Part shown: positions 21,915 through 34,786 of the stretch, piece after piece
Position numbering within the stretch: the first letter of the stretch is position 1
Layout: the number at the start of each line of letters is the position of its first letter
NCBI GenBank assembly: GCA_028554755.1
Contig: JAPTOF010000003.1
Location: forward strand, 2,150,501 to 2,214,500
Origin: Cordia subcordata
Lineage: Eukaryota; Streptophyta; Magnoliopsida; Boraginales; Cordiaceae
Reading direction: 5' to 3'
Length of the DNA stretch: 64,000 nucleotides
The notes under the pieces: model-generated
Database searches by the model: none
Told to the model about the DNA's origin: nothing
Seen by the model: only the letters and a program-made list of their open reading frames with translations
Translations under genes and position numbers: made by a program

Positions 21915-22181
21915 AGAAAGTCTTGGTTCTAAACTCGGTTACAGGTGCATCTTTCTTCAAGCTGTAATATTAGAAAATAGATAATTTTTTTCAGTTTTAT
22001 AACCTTTGCAACATATTCATGTCAATTTCTTTTCATCTAATATAATAGCAAAGCCACACTAGTATGAAGGTTTTACTTAGAAACAAGAAAGCACAAGCTT
22101 CACTATTGCGGAGACTATAAGATCAAAGAAAAGTTTATAGGAAAAGAATTTTACGTAGAATTCGTATTTGGCAAATGTAAC
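21915..22181. other. Proximal 3' flank of gene 2
   Basis: 3' UTR-like sequence collinear with gene 1's flank, at roughly 90 percent identity by eye, which is clearly lower than the coding 3' half. No separate gene. Confidence 0.6.
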
Positions 22182-22184
22182 ACT

Positions 22185-23934
22185 CACTACAAAAAATTAG
22201 ATTAAAGAAGACAAATTTTTATGTTATTAGCAGCAATTTTTCGACCGCCACCTATTAATTAGCGACAATTTTACAAATGCCGCCACAACTGTCGCCAGTA
22301 GTGGAATTAGCGACAGTTCCTAAATGCCATCTATAACAAATTTGGCGACGATTTGTTTCAAATAGCTGACAATTAATTAGTGTCACTATTTCACTTTGGG
22401 AACACATTAACAGTAGTTTCACAACCACCACTTATGTATTTTTGTGGCAATTCATAACCGCTGCCTATTATGTAACCAAATTAATTCAAATTAGCATTCA
22501 GCGATGATTAAAAATCACTGCCTATTAGATAGCCAAAGTAATTTTTAATTAGCATTTAGTGACAATCAAAATTGCCACCTTTGTATATATATTTCTGAAA
22601 ATCCATTTTTTTTTTAAATCCTACTATTAAATTTTATTTTCATACTAAATTCAACTATATATAAAACCCAAAAATATCATTATATGTACATCCACAAACA
22701 TATATACACAATAAAATATTCCATTTGCTACTAAAGCAAAGCCAATAACAAACATATAATTTTATTTCAGTAGTTGTCAGATATAAGTACCAAAAAAAAT
22801 ACATAAGCATTCCAACTTTAATCAAACCTATAATGCCCATATATATCAATGGTCAAAGATCCATCTTTCTTTAATTGTCCCAAAAATAGAAGTATAATCA
22901 AATGATGATTAACAGGAAATATCACGGAATAGCCCTTTTGATTCATCATAAATCGACATGTCAATAAGAAAAAAGATAAAAGGAAAAAATTAACAAAAAC
23001 ATTAAATAAATAAAAAAAGGAGTTACTCTAGCATTAACAGTTATTAATAAAACTGACAAACAAGCAACATAACATATCTCCAATTCATGCTGAAAAATAT
23101 CATAAGTCAAGCAATAAATGTATCCCTGCCTCTAACACCCTTCTTTTTCTTCTTTTTCTTGTTTTTCTTCCTTGTCTCAACTTGGTGCTCCTTGCTACTT
23201 TAATTAATCTTTCGCCAATTTCAAAGTTCAGGGCTCAAATCTCAGAAGAATCTTCAGGCAAAATGTCTTCTTTTGTGCATTATATTAGAAGTAAATTTAC
23301 AGCAAACCACGAACCTCTACAATAACTTGATGGTTATGCTATGTAAACAACGATATGGGCAGTAATTCCAAAGGACATGAATAGGCATGGTCATGAAGTT
23401 AGTGGCTTTCAAAGTAACAAGTGAAGACTAGAGTGTGGTGGCAAACCTTTCGCACAATGGATGAGTCAGAGAGTGGAGAGAGAGAGAGAGAGAGAGAGTG
23501 AGAGAGTGAGAGAGTGAGAGAGAGAGAGAGACTTGGGTGGATTTCTTTTTCAGAATTGAGGTTAAAAAAAAAAGGGCCTTATTGACATATAACTACCCAA
23601 CACAATTTTTGTACATGATCCTTCTTTCTGACAGCAGTACTCCAAAGAAGATATCATGACAGAAATGGAGAGTAAAGACATTTTCAATCAAATTTACAAC
23701 ATAGCATTAGCACAGTGAAGTACTACCATATCATGGCATAAACAAATGAACATCTTAAACCTTACTGTAGTACAGCTCGTCTTACATTAGACAAAACAGC
23801 TTCAAAAAGAATTACTATACTTCTGAAACTTTGGGGATTACAATCATCTACCCTGATTTAATCAAGAAAACTTGAGTACTTCAAATGTTAATCTACAAAC
23901 GACAATTAGATTAACTTTCAATCTTTCTTTGATT
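22185..23934. mobile_element. CACTA-like (En/Spm) non-autonomous element with an atypical right end
   Basis: Left end CACTACAAAAAATTAG is the CACTA superfamily terminus, followed by subterminal words such as GCGACAATT, CGCCACC and TTAGCGACAG. A 3-bp target duplication ACT flanks it (22182-22184 and 23935-23937), and the uninterrupted site AACACTTCGAG is present after gene 1. The right end (TTCTTTGATT) lacks the expected inverted CACTA terminus, so it was probably altered after insertion. No transposase was recognised. Confidence 0.75.
23473..23531. repeat. (GA)n microsatellite
   Basis: A GA-rich run broken by GAGTGA variants, inside the CACTA-like element. Confidence 0.9.
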
Positions 23935-23937
23935 ACT

Positions 23938-26255
23938 TCGAGAAAACCTTATGCAAGCCCATTACTTCAATTGAAAAAAAGCGGTGTGTTAGATTCCTTT
24001 ATGTGCTCTGTATGAGTCTTTCTTCTGCAATATGCTCGCTAGAATAAGTTCTGCACATTACTCTCTTGTGCTCATAAATTAAGCTATCACTAGTGATAGT
24101 AACGATCATTCTATTACTTTAAAAACATTTAAATAGTCCTTGATATTTCAAATTTTATTCAAATTAGTTCTTATTATTTTAAATGGATTCATATTAGTGC
24201 TCAATGTTTCACAAAATTATACAAATTAATCCATCTTAATTAAAAAAATAGCAAAAGAATAGAGACTAATTCAAATATATTTGTAAATTATTAAAGACTA
24301 ATATCAAATCTTTAAAGCAATGAAAACTAATTTAACTACGTTTTGCAAAATGTGAAGGAATAATTTAATATTTTAGAATAATAGCGACTAATTTAAAAAA
24401 GTGACATTGTCCGAAACTTTTGTATGTTTAACCCTACTTTATAAGTTATGGACTTGAATTGGTGTCTCTTTTCCTATAATTATTTGCTATACTTTCTCTT
24501 CTGTGATAACTTCTCTTACTACATTTTTGTTTACTCACTATTTGTCATTTTCTATATGGTTTCTTTGTAGCTAGACCACTGCAAGCATTTATCTTAGGGC
24601 GGAATAGTGATACTTGGCATGATGATTTGGCTACATAAGTTTCTTTGTTAAGTCTATTTGGGGTCAAGATTGGATATATAATTATATGAAGTATTTGGAT
24701 TTGGATCTAATAATGAAGGAATCTGACCTTACCTTGTCTTTATTTTGGAGGTTTTTCTTTCATCGACTATGTTTGATTTTCTGTTTTTGATCAGAAAAGC
24801 GAAAACTAATATTAATTAGATAACAACTCCACTGGAGGAGTAAGAATACCTAATTTTAACATTCTTTGTATAAGCTCATTAGCGCTACTGAAGATGTTAA
24901 CAACCTTTCAATCTCCAACCCCATTAATCAATGGTTGGAATCATTCACTAAATATTCGATAGTCCAGCATAATGTGGACTTTGAATGAAAGCCATTAATT
25001 AGCTCAAGCCAATTAGATTCAATAATTGCCTTTCTAGTAATTCTGTGCTTTTGCTAGCGGGGTCTAAGGGATTATATATTTGAAACACGCAGCTAGCCAC
25101 CTGCCAAGAAGCATCTCATCTGCATGACTTGGAGGGACGACAATTCCTTTACTGGAAGCACCGTGCTTCCATCCATCCATCTATCTATCAGCTTTTGAAA
25201 TAGATGAGAGTTTGATAGATTAACTTAACAATATGTTAAATGTTACTAAATATGACTAATGCTATGCAATGTATGAGACTCATATTAGATATAATTGTTA
25301 GTTAATTAGATTTTAACCCGACTAAAACTTGTCTCAATTTAGTTCACATGGTTAAAACCATTGAACAATGAATGAAAAATTGAGATCAAAGTTAACTTTT
25401 TTCTTTGTTTAAAGAGGATCAATAGTTACTCCCATTGATGACTTGAACTTGAGATCAAAATTAATTGAAAAGATAAATTTTATTTAACTCAATTTTGAAA
25501 TTAAATTAAAATAGAATTTAATTTAAAGTTAAATTCTATTGGTTGTTGCCTTTCCAAAATAAGAGTAATAACTTTTCCCAACTAATAGACACATCTCTTG
25601 ACATGAAGAGTTGGCATAACTTTTCCAAACAATCATGAATTCTCTATAAATGCTGCGTAGTTTAGTTTTGCAAAGCATGTTTTTCTTCACATTCATATTT
25701 TCCTACTAAAAACCAGAATTCTAACATTTCTTTAAAGAGAGTTCAATATTTTATCTGCGTGGCCCTTTTCTACATTTAGAATGCTACTACGATAGAAATA
25801 CTATTGTTGTATCCTGAGACATAGTCGTCGTCATCCATAAGTTCTATGGCAGTACAATAAAGTTATAAGAGCACTAAAGAAATTTCGGCCTCAGCATTTA
25901 CTTTTTAATTTAATTTGTTTGTGTTTTAAAAGTTTGCAAGTGTTTTATTATTTTAATTGTTTTTTTTCCAGTTTCTTTAAATCTTTGAAGTTACTGGTGT
26001 ATGCACAACTTCTTGGATTTTTGTGTCATAGTACTAACAATAATGTATACCATAATAATTTTAATTAAATAGCATAACACACTGAATGTATTAATATTAA
26101 GTAGTATACTATTTTTAGCTCCAAAAATGTCATTTTTTCAAAACGATTTGAACGTCAAATATTGCTAAAGAAAAACTTAATAAAAATAGATTACAATATC
26201 TTTCTTTTTATCTATCTATATCTATATATTTGTATATCTATATATCTATACTAAT
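23938..26255. other. 3' flank of gene 2, continued
   Basis: Collinear with 3573-6165 after gene 1 (CGAGAAAACCTTATGCAAGCCC onward). Non-coding; no additional feature recognised. Confidence 0.6.
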
Positions 26256-26259
26256 GCTT

Positions 26260-27476
26260 TCATACTCCATGCTTTGCATGGGCTTATTTAGGTTCTGTAT
26301 GTTTTTTAGTTTTTTAAATATTTATAGATGTGATTTTTTTATTATTTTTAAGTTTTTGTGTTTTTTTATTATTTCTAAATATATATAAAAATTAATTCTA
26401 GTGCTTTTTTCTTATTTTTATTTTCTATTCTTATTTTTATTTTTTTAATTAGGATATGATGCATAAATTAATTAAAGTAATGAGTTTTTTGGACTTTATT
26501 ACTTTAAATTCATTAAAAAGAAATATATAGGTCATGCATAAATATAATTAAATATCTTGTAACTCCATTGCAATGATGAGGTTAGGAAGTCATACATAAT
26601 TGTAATTAAACAGTATAACATATAAATTTATGATAATGTAATAATATTAAAAATTAAAATTATGATGACTTGGCAAATAAATGGGTACTGATGTGGCACC
26701 CTTCTTTGAACTCCTTTGGGTTTAACTTTTTTATAGATGTGATTTTTTTATTGTTTTTAAGTTTTCATGTATTTTTTATTATTTCTAAATATCTATAAAA
26801 ATTAATTCTAGTTCTTTTTTATTCTTATTTTTATTTTTTTAATTAGGATATGATGCATAAATTAATTAAATTAGTGAGTTTTTTTTGGACTTTATTACTT
26901 TAAATTCATTAAAAGGAAATATATAGGTGGTGCATAAATATATTAGACACTATAACATATAGATTTATAATAATGCAATAATATTAAAAATAGAAATTAT
27001 GATGACTTGGCAAATAAATGGGTGCTAACGTGGCACCCTTTTTTGAACTCTTTTGGGTTTAACTTTTTTATAGATGTGATTTTTTATTGTTTTAGGTTTT
27101 TGTGTTTTTTTATTATTTCTAAATATCTATAAAAATTAATTCTAGTACTTTTTTACTCTTATTTTTTTAATTAGGATATGATGCATAAATTAATTAAATT
27201 AATGAGTTTTTTTTGGACTATATTACTTGAAACTCATTAAAAAGAAATATATAGATGTTGCATAAATATAATTAAATATCTTGTAACCTCATTGCAATGA
27301 TGAGATTAGGAAGTGGTGCATAAATGTAATTAAATACTATAATATATAGATTTATAATAATATTATAATATTAAAAATAGAATTTATGATAACTTTGCAA
27401 ATAGATGGGTGCTGATGTGGCACCCTTCTTTGAGCTCCTTTGGATTTAACTTTTATATATAATATATATAGATATA
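26260..27476 (-). mobile_element. Helitron-like element with an internal triplication
   Basis: On the minus strand it begins TCTATATCTATATATATT and ends, after the perfect hairpin CCATGC-AAA-GCATGG, with GTATGAAAGCATTAGT, the arrangement of plant Helitrons. The body holds three tandem copies (about 26329, 26728 and 27063 on), each with TATAGATGTGATTTTT, AAAATTAATTCTAG, AGGATATGATGCATAAATT and GGCAAATA-ATGGGT. A related single-unit element lies in opposite orientation at 40891-41375. No helicase gene is present. Confidence 0.55.
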
Positions 27477-27900
27477 GATTTACACATAGTTGCACAAGAG
27501 CTTAACACAGTAACACATTAGCTTTCAAAATAGATGAGAGTTTGACATGTCATCTCAAAAATATATTGCATGTTACTAAATATTACTAATGTTATACAAA
27601 GCAAGAAATTGATTTTGGATACAATGTATACCATGGTAATTTTAATTAAATAAATAATACGTTTGGCCAAATATATTGATATCAAATATATACTATGGAA
27701 AATGTGATATGCAAAGTGCAAATGCAATCAATATTAATATATAACAAAACAAATGATTAAAACATCATTTGAGTTATAGATAGAAAGTGATAATTGGTTA
27801 ATACAATCAAATCAAGAGAAAGAGAAAAATTTTATTGAGGAAAGTAATTATTAATTTCTAGTAAAAACCTAAGAAAAGAACAAAATAATGGTAAAATAAG

Positions 27901-28436
27901 TATAGGTAAACACGGGTTGGTTAAACCAACCAAACCAACTAAAAAAGTTAGGGTTGTTATGGTTATTTTATAAAGTAAAAAAACCAACTAATTAATTTAA
28001 AATGAAAACCAATTGGTTTAGTTTGGTTTGAAATAGATCAATAAACCAAACCAAACCAAACTAAACTATATTTATTCTTAATTTTATGTATTTTAAGAAT
28101 AGAACCCCTTACCTCAAGCTATGTTTTCAAACTTTAACTACCAAGCTTAGCTACACTTGCACTTTGTTTTAATGGTAAAAATCTTATGACATTAAATTTG
28201 TAATATAGATAATAAATCGAGTTGTCTCCTTTTTGAATTTTATTATCAAATTTGAGTTCATAAATTCTTTTTATAAAAGTTGAAAACCAAACCAAACTAA
28301 TCCAAGAAATCTTTGTTGGTTTGGTTGGGTTATATACATGATATAAAAAAATAATTGGTTTGTTCAAATATAAACCAATTGATTTTGGTTTAGTTTTAAA
28401 TATGGTCAAAACCAAAACAAACTATGTTCACCCCTA
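27901..28436. mobile_element. Non-autonomous hAT-like element, complete copy
   Basis: 536 bp with ends TATAGGTAAACACGGG and ATGTTCACCCCTA and a perfect 8-bp target duplication AAAATAAG (27893-27900 and 28437-28444). The counterpart after gene 1 (6968-8755) occupies the same site, so the insertion predates the gene 1/gene 2 duplication. Non-coding. Confidence 0.85.
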
Positions 28437-28444
28437 AAAATAAG

Positions 28445-29557
28445 TACTACAGGAATATTCAAAATTTTTGTAGCATTGTTTTACAATGATATTTGAAGTA
28501 TTATAAAGGAAAATTAAAATTTTTGTGTAGTACTTTACAATGATATTTTTAGTATTATATAATATGCAGCAAATATTTTAATGAATAAAGTGAAAGAGAA
28601 GACAAATATTACAAAAAATATATAATTACTAATTTCAAATAATAGCTTCAAGAATAAGAGAAATTTTTTAAAAATATGTATTGACTTTAAAGCATCTTAC
28701 TATTACATTTTAATCCTAATATGAACTTTAATCAAACTTTTGAATTCTTTAGATGCCAACTAGGCTTATATGAGAGACAATACGAGTTAAATTGTATTCT
28801 TTCACATATAGTAATATATAAAGTAGAAAAGTCATTAATTTTCAATTATAAGAAAAAAATAATAGCATCAATTAAATCATAAAATAAAGTACAAAATTAT
28901 TAATCAATACAATCCAAAAAGGAGAAGAGAAAAAGAAAATAACATATAGATAACTACTGACTATATAAAAAAGGACAAAATAATAGTCCGATAAAAAAAT
29001 CTACATATAGTTAGACCTCATCAAAATTTAATAAGTTTTAGAAGAATATGACATATCACCATTTAATTAATTTTTGTGGCTGTATTTTATTAGATAGTCT
29101 TCAATACCAACAAATCCATATGATCACCATTTAATCAATTTTATTGTTTTGAATTATCCAAATTACTTTTGATTATTTTTTTGTCCATTAGTCTCTACCA
29201 TTGAATATTTAACCAAAATAATAAAAAGTAATTTTGCTAACTTGGTAAACTAAAAATATTTTTAATGTATAGCAATTATTAAATAGAGTAATTGAGGCTC
29301 GTCATTGTATTAGCCAAATTAATACTAATAGTTATGATTGATTTCTAAATGTGCTTGACCAAAAAAAAAAAAGGTTTCTAAATGTGAGAGTGTTTTATTT
29401 GTATGATGTTTAAAATATATATAAATAAAAACACAGATAAAATCACTTTTATAAATATTTAGAAATAATAAAAAATACACAGAAAACCATATTATATCAT
29501 ATAGCATTGTAATAAAAAGATTTGCTGGTCCAAATTCCTTCATGTGAATGATGATGG
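28445..29557. other. AT-rich sequence left of copia 1
   Basis: No gene or recognisable element. Very A/T-rich, with only short random reading frames. Confidence 0.5.
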
Positions 29558-29788
29558 TGTAAAATAATATGAGAAAATAAAGTGATTTTCATTGGTATGT
29601 GAAGTTAATTTTATACTGTACAAAAGATGCTAAGCCTAACCAATCAATGATACAACAAATCAATCAAGCGATACAGTGAATAAATCAGAGAAGATGTAAT
29701 GCAAATATGCTGGCTAATCAACTAAATTAGTGATACGATCCCATTAAGGATGGCAAGATTTGCTCCCAAGATCTGTTTCCTTCTAATA
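29558..29788 (-). repeat. 3' LTR of copia 1
   Basis: Runs TGTAAAATAATATGAG to TTCCTTCTAATA in plus orientation. It ends at the polypurine tract; the matching copy is at 34322-34553. Confidence 0.9.
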
Positions 29789-29963
29789 CTCCCCCTCAAG
29801 TTGGCACATGGAGTGTCGAAATGCCCAACTTGCTCAACAAGAGATGAAACTGATCCTTTCCTAAGGCTTTAGTGAAAATGTCAGCTAGCTGATTTTGACT
29901 AGAAATAGCACAAGGAGCAAAGCCTTAGATTGGACGTGATCACGAAGAAAGTGGCAATCGATT

Positions 29964-31489
29964 TCAACGTGTTTTTGTACACTCATGCAAGACTAGATTG
30001 GCGGATATGTGTAATGCTGCTTGATTGTCACAAAAGAGTGGAACAGGCATAGGATGAGGAGTCATAAGGTCATGGAGGAGATGACGTAACCAAATGACTT
30101 CACTGGTAGTGTTAGCCATTTTTCGATATTCAGCTTCTTTGGAGGAGCGAGACACGATTGTTTGCTTCTTAGAGCCCCAAGAGATTGGAGAAGATCCAAG
30201 AAAAATAATGTAGCCTGTAGTTGAACGCCTAGTGGTAGGACAACCTGCCCAGTCTGCATCACAATAAGCACGGAGTGTAGCAATATTGTTAGATGGAAGG
30301 AGAAGTCCTTGTCCAAGGGTCCCTTTGAGATAGCATAAGACCCGAAATGTAGCATCTAAATGTGGTTGGTGAGGGTCCTGCATGAACTGACTAAGAATAT
30401 GTGTCGCATAACAAATGTCAGGGTGAGTTATTGTGAGATAGAGAAGTCGCCCAACCAAATGTCTATATTGACCAGGATCACTTAAGGGTTCACCAAAGTC
30501 AGCAGATAATTTATGTTGGGCTTCTATTGGTGTAGAACATGGACGAGTGCCTAGGAGCCTACTTTCTGCCAAAATGTCAAGAGTATATTTGCTTTGACTC
30601 AAGGAAATGCCTGCTGGAGAACGCGTCAGTTGAAGGCCTAAAAAATCCTTCAAACTTTCCAAATCTTTGATATGAAATTCTTGGTCAAAGTGTTGTTTCA
30701 ATCAAATGATGCGAGAATTGTCATTTCCTGCTATAATAGCATCATCAACATAGATCAAAACAGCAAAGAAGGAAGTGCCTTGTAAGTATATAAATAGAGA
30801 GTAGTCATTTTGTGACTGTTGAAAACATTTTGTGACTGCTGAAAACCAAGGCCCAACAAGGAGGAAGTGAATTTTTGGTACCAGTTACGAGATGCCTGAC
30901 GGAGTCCATATAAAGATTTTCGAAGACAAAAAACATGATTCTTCCCCTTTCTATCAAAACCTTGTGGTATCTTCATATAAACCTCTTCCTCCAAATCACT
31001 ATGGAGAAAAGCATTATTCACGTCAAGTTGATGAAGGTCTCAATTTTGAATAACAGCGATAGCCAAGAAATATCGAACTGTAACAAGTTTTGCAATAGGA
31101 GCAAAAGTTTCACGGAAATCAATACCTTCAACTTGCGTGAATCCTTTTGCAACTAAGTGAACCTTCTATCGCTCAATGCTGCCATCAAATTTATATTTGA
31201 TCTTATAAACCCATTTAGACTCAATCGCTTTCTTTCTTGGAGGAAGACTTTCTAAAGTCCAAGTCTTATTTGCCTCAAGTGCCTTGATCTCTTGGGTCAT
31301 GGCATCACACCAATGACTATGCTGCACAGCCTGCCAGAATGATTTTGGCTCATCATTGGATGTGATGGCCGCCAAAAAAACATTATGAGCAGAGGAGAAT
31401 TTAGAGTAAGATATATGAGTGTGTAAAGGATGTACCGTCGAGTGAGCTGTAGGAGTAGTTGCGTCGGAGGGCTTGAGAAAGGGAGGCAA
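29964..31489 (-). pseudogene. Copia 1 reverse transcriptase and RNase H, degraded
   Basis: Three overlapping minus-strand pieces. 31166-31489 carries the N-terminal RT region (WVYKIKYKFDG). 30755-31021 carries [11 protein letters not shown]. The catalytic YVDD lies at 30741-30752, and 29964-30701 carries the thumb, connection and RNase H (CDADWAGCPTTRRSTTGY, SSKEAEYR). Frameshifts and stops separate the pieces. It originally copied element RNA into DNA. Confidence 0.93.
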
Positions 31490-31539
31490 AGCAAAATCAT
31501 ATTCAGCAAGTCTACAGGAAATCTGTCGACGACGCTTGT

Positions 31540-32424
31540 CTATGCCAATTGGGGACTAAAGGAGGGCGACGGCATGGTTGGCTGCTCAATATGGTTAGTG
31601 TTTGTTGAAGGAGCTAGCTCTGTGTTTCTTGAACTTTCTTCAAAAGATGCCGATTTATCAGACTGATTAGATGGCAAAATTGATGATATCATGTCTGATT
31701 GTGTACTAAATGAGGAGGTTGAGGACTTCACTGCTTCTTGTGAAGAAATCCCTACAAGAAGTGGTTCGTGATAGAACACTGGATCTGGCAATGAAAGATC
31801 GTGAGGCATTTCTAGTGCTATATAAGTGACTTCATCTTTTGAGTAAGGAAAATAGTTCTCGTGAAAGTTGACATCATAAGAAGTATAGATATTTCTGCTC
31901 TCTATGTCAAAGATACGATAACCCTTCTGGTTCTGAGAATAACCCACAAAGATTCCAGGTTGTGATCTTGCCGCAAACTTATCTAGAGGCTTGTGTAACA
32001 CATAAGCATAACACAAGCATCCAAAAATCTTTAGATGATCATATGATGGTGCAAATCCTAACAACACTTCATAAGGTGTTTTATTGTTTAGTGTTAGAGT
32101 TGGCATCCAGTTGATCAATTAAGCTGCAATAAGAACACATTCTCTGCAAAACGAAATTGGCAAATTTGCTTAGAATCGTAGAGCTCGAGCAACCTCCAAA
32201 AGATGTCGATGTTTGCGTTCTACTACACCATTTTGTTGTGGCATGTAGACGCAAGTGGTTTGATGTTCTATCCTATTTAGACAATAATACGCTAGTAGAA
32301 CTTGATGTCTAAATTCACTGCCATTATCTATTCTCAGTATGCAAACCCCAACATAGAACTTTGTTCGAACCCAATTGAAAAAGAGTATCAATTGTGAGCT
32401 GGTTTCAAACATTGACTTCATCAA
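31540..32424 (-). pseudogene. Copia 1 integrase, degraded
   Basis: 32170-32424 has the integrase core segment IDNGSEFRHQ and PQQNGVVERKHRHL. 31540-32118 has the downstream part (KTPYEVLLGFAPSYDHLKIFG, GIFVGYS). A frame break lies between them. More degraded upstream core sequence continues to about 32700. Confidence 0.9.
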
Positions 32425-32914
32425 ATAGACCTAAGTTGCTCTACTATAATCATCAACAATACTTAGAAAATAATATGCATTGGAATGTGAAGGAGTCTTA
32501 TACAGTCCCCATATGTTACAACGGATTAACTAAAAAATTTTGGAAGTTTTATTGTTGCTTGTTGAAAGCGAAGATCTGGGGTTTTGCTCTTTCACATGCA
32601 TCACAAACAACATCTTTTTCTATACTGGATGTAAAAGAACTAGAAACATAGGATAAACGATTCATAGGTACATGCCCAAGACGTCAATGCCAAAGAATGC
32701 TATCTTCTTGTTTCGTCGCCATGAGTTCTTGTCCCCCTCTCCATGATTTGAGATAGTATAGCCCATCCTTCGCTTTACCCACTCCAATCGGCTTCCTCGA
32801 GGCTAAGTCCTATACAACACAAAATTCAGGATAAAAGGTTAATGCATAGTTCCAGTCTTTTGTTAAGCGATTGACTGATAAGAGATTGTAATTGAATTCT
32901 GAAATCCCCATCAC

Positions 32915-33169
32915 TCATTTCAATTTGAAGCTACTTCCTAATGTCAAGTTTCCTATGCTATGCAAAAGGACTGTTCTCCGTTTACGAATGCGAACAAGTG
33001 GTAGTTTAGGATTTGATATGTAATCTATTAATAACTCAGATGTGTGCACAAAATGATCCGTTGCTTCGGAGTAGATAATCCAAGTAATGGGAGTATTTAT
33101 CATACCAGAAAAGTTTGCCTTGTTCGCAAATGAACTTGATGCATTATTATTCTCCAACAGTCCCAACAA
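32915..33169 (-). pseudogene. Copia 1 protease, degraded
   Basis: WIIYSEATDHF occupies the place of the copia protease motif D-S-G-A-T-D-H; the catalytic Asp and the Gly are replaced, so the enzyme would be inactive even without the frame breaks. Confidence 0.8.
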
Positions 33170-33229
33170 TCGTTGATATTATGCCTCAATGAACCTAGGA
33201 ATGAAGGAAGGTGAATCAGATTGCTTGCT

Positions 33230-34186
33230 CTATGATTCTCGAGAGTCCATTTGAGTCATGGTTGCATTAAACACTTTGGCGGCTTCTCCATTGTTTCCAT
33301 GTGTTGATGCGTCTATAGCACTTGATTTCTTGAGCCAATTTGGAGGATAACCAATCAGCTCAAAACAACGATCCGTGCTATAGCCTGCTTTCTTGCAAGG
33401 ATCACACGTTGGTTTGTCCCTTTGGTTTGATTGCATTGATGAGCGCCTCGCCATAAAAGCTGATGCTTCAATGTTGGAAGATTTTGATGCCATAACTGCT
33501 TGTTGGGTCTCTTCTTGCACCGCAATAGAATAAGCTCGTCCCAAGCTATGCAAGGGATCTAAACTTAAGATATGAGATTGTATGGTATTGTATCCATTAT
33601 TGAGTCCCATTAAAGAATCATAGACCTTTTCTCTTTCGCGAAGAATTTGCACTTTCTTCGATGCACCGCATTGACAACCACAAGTGCATATTGGAACTGG
33701 ATTTGCTGCCTGAAATTCGTCCCATAAGCATTGCAATTTTCCATAATAGTTTGAGACAGATGTCCCTTCTTGTTGAAGAAGCGTAATGGCTCGCCACAGC
33801 TTATAAATTCTTGCTGCATTTTGTTGAGAAAATCTTTCCTCGAGATCAAGCCAAATTTCTCTTACAGTTTCCACATATGCCACGCTATTTTGAAGATCTT
33901 TGGCTATAGAATTGACTAGCCAAGATCATACCATAGCGTTACACTTGGTCTAAGATAATAAGTCTTGGGATCCTGCCTCTAGTTTGGTAATGGACCCATC
34001 GATGAATCTTGTTTTCATTTTGGAATCTAACGCATTCATCATATTTCTTCTCTAAGTAAAATAATTCTCCCCGTTATCATCTAATGGAGTCACAACAAAA
34101 ATCATCCCTGGGCGATCCAAGGGTTGAAGATAATAGGGGGAATGAACATCCCCTAAAACTGAAGCCTGGCTATTCTTAACAGCCAT
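33230..34186 (-). pseudogene. Copia 1 gag, degraded
   Basis: The frame from ATG at 34186 (MAVKNS) has several in-frame stops before an open stretch 33230-33883. It reads as the UBN2/retrotransposon gag domain (VREIWLDLEERFSQQNAARIY) and a degraded zinc knuckle (CDPCKKAGYSTDRCFELIGYP). It formed the capsid of the element. Confidence 0.88.
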
Positions 34187-34321
34187 TTCTTCGTGGCTTG
34201 ATGTTTTGCTATTGCCCTGTCGAAGTTGAAGGGGTAGACATGGTTTAGATATAATGAACTATTTATTGATGGTGTAGGCTTAACAGATTATCAATTTTCT
34301 TTGACAACCTGCTCTGATGCA

Positions 34322-34553
34322 TGTAAAATAATATGAGACAATGAAGTGTTTTTCATTGACATGTGAAGTTAATTTTATAGTGTACAGGAGATGCTAAGCC
34401 TAACCAATCAATGATACAACAAATCAATCAATGCAATACAGTGAATAAATCAGAGAAGGTGTACTGCAAATATGCAAGCTAATCAACTAAATTAGTGATA
34501 CGATCCCATTAAGTATGGCAAGATTTGCTCCCAAGATCTATTTCCTTCTAATA
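34322..34553 (-). repeat. 5' LTR of copia 1
   Basis: 232 bp, bordered by the primer-binding site on its left in plus coordinates. Confidence 0.9.
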
Positions 34554-34747
34554 GACGGTGGCCCTTAGTTTTCATGGAAATCGTATCTGTGACCTCCTTT
34601 CGCAAGGCTCCATTTTGTTCAAAGAAAAGAAATCAATCCTTTTAGACCACTTTTGTGAGAGTAACATGAGTGCCTTGTGATTTCTGTCAACCTCAACCCC
34701 AAATTTCCAATCTAATGAGTAATATATCATCATATATGCAGTAAAAC

Positions 34748-34785
<38 letters not shown>

Positions 34786-34786
34786 T
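34554..34786 (+). promoter_or_regulatory. Remnant upstream region of pseudogene B
   Basis: 34640-34733 carries the conserved block (GATTTCTGTCAACCTCAACC, TTTCCAATCTAATGAGTAA) seen upstream of genes 2 and 4. It is followed by CATACATACATA and a TA run (about 34755-34785) that leads directly into membrane-helix coding sequence. Confidence 0.7.

Larger units (their letters stand above)
29558..34553 (-). mobile_element. Ty1-copia retrotransposon 1, complete structure, inactive
   Basis: 5.0-kb element on the minus strand with 231/232-bp LTRs at both ends. The order gag, protease, integrase, reverse transcriptase, RNase H is that of copia elements. Minus-strand TGCATCAGAGCAGGT next to the right LTR is a primer-binding site for initiator Met tRNA. 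TTGAGGGGGAG next to the left LTR is the polypurine tract. Flanks GATGG (29553-29557) and GACGG (34554-34558) are a decayed 5-bp target duplication. Many stops and frameshifts and over a dozen LTR differences show that it is old. Confidence 0.95.
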
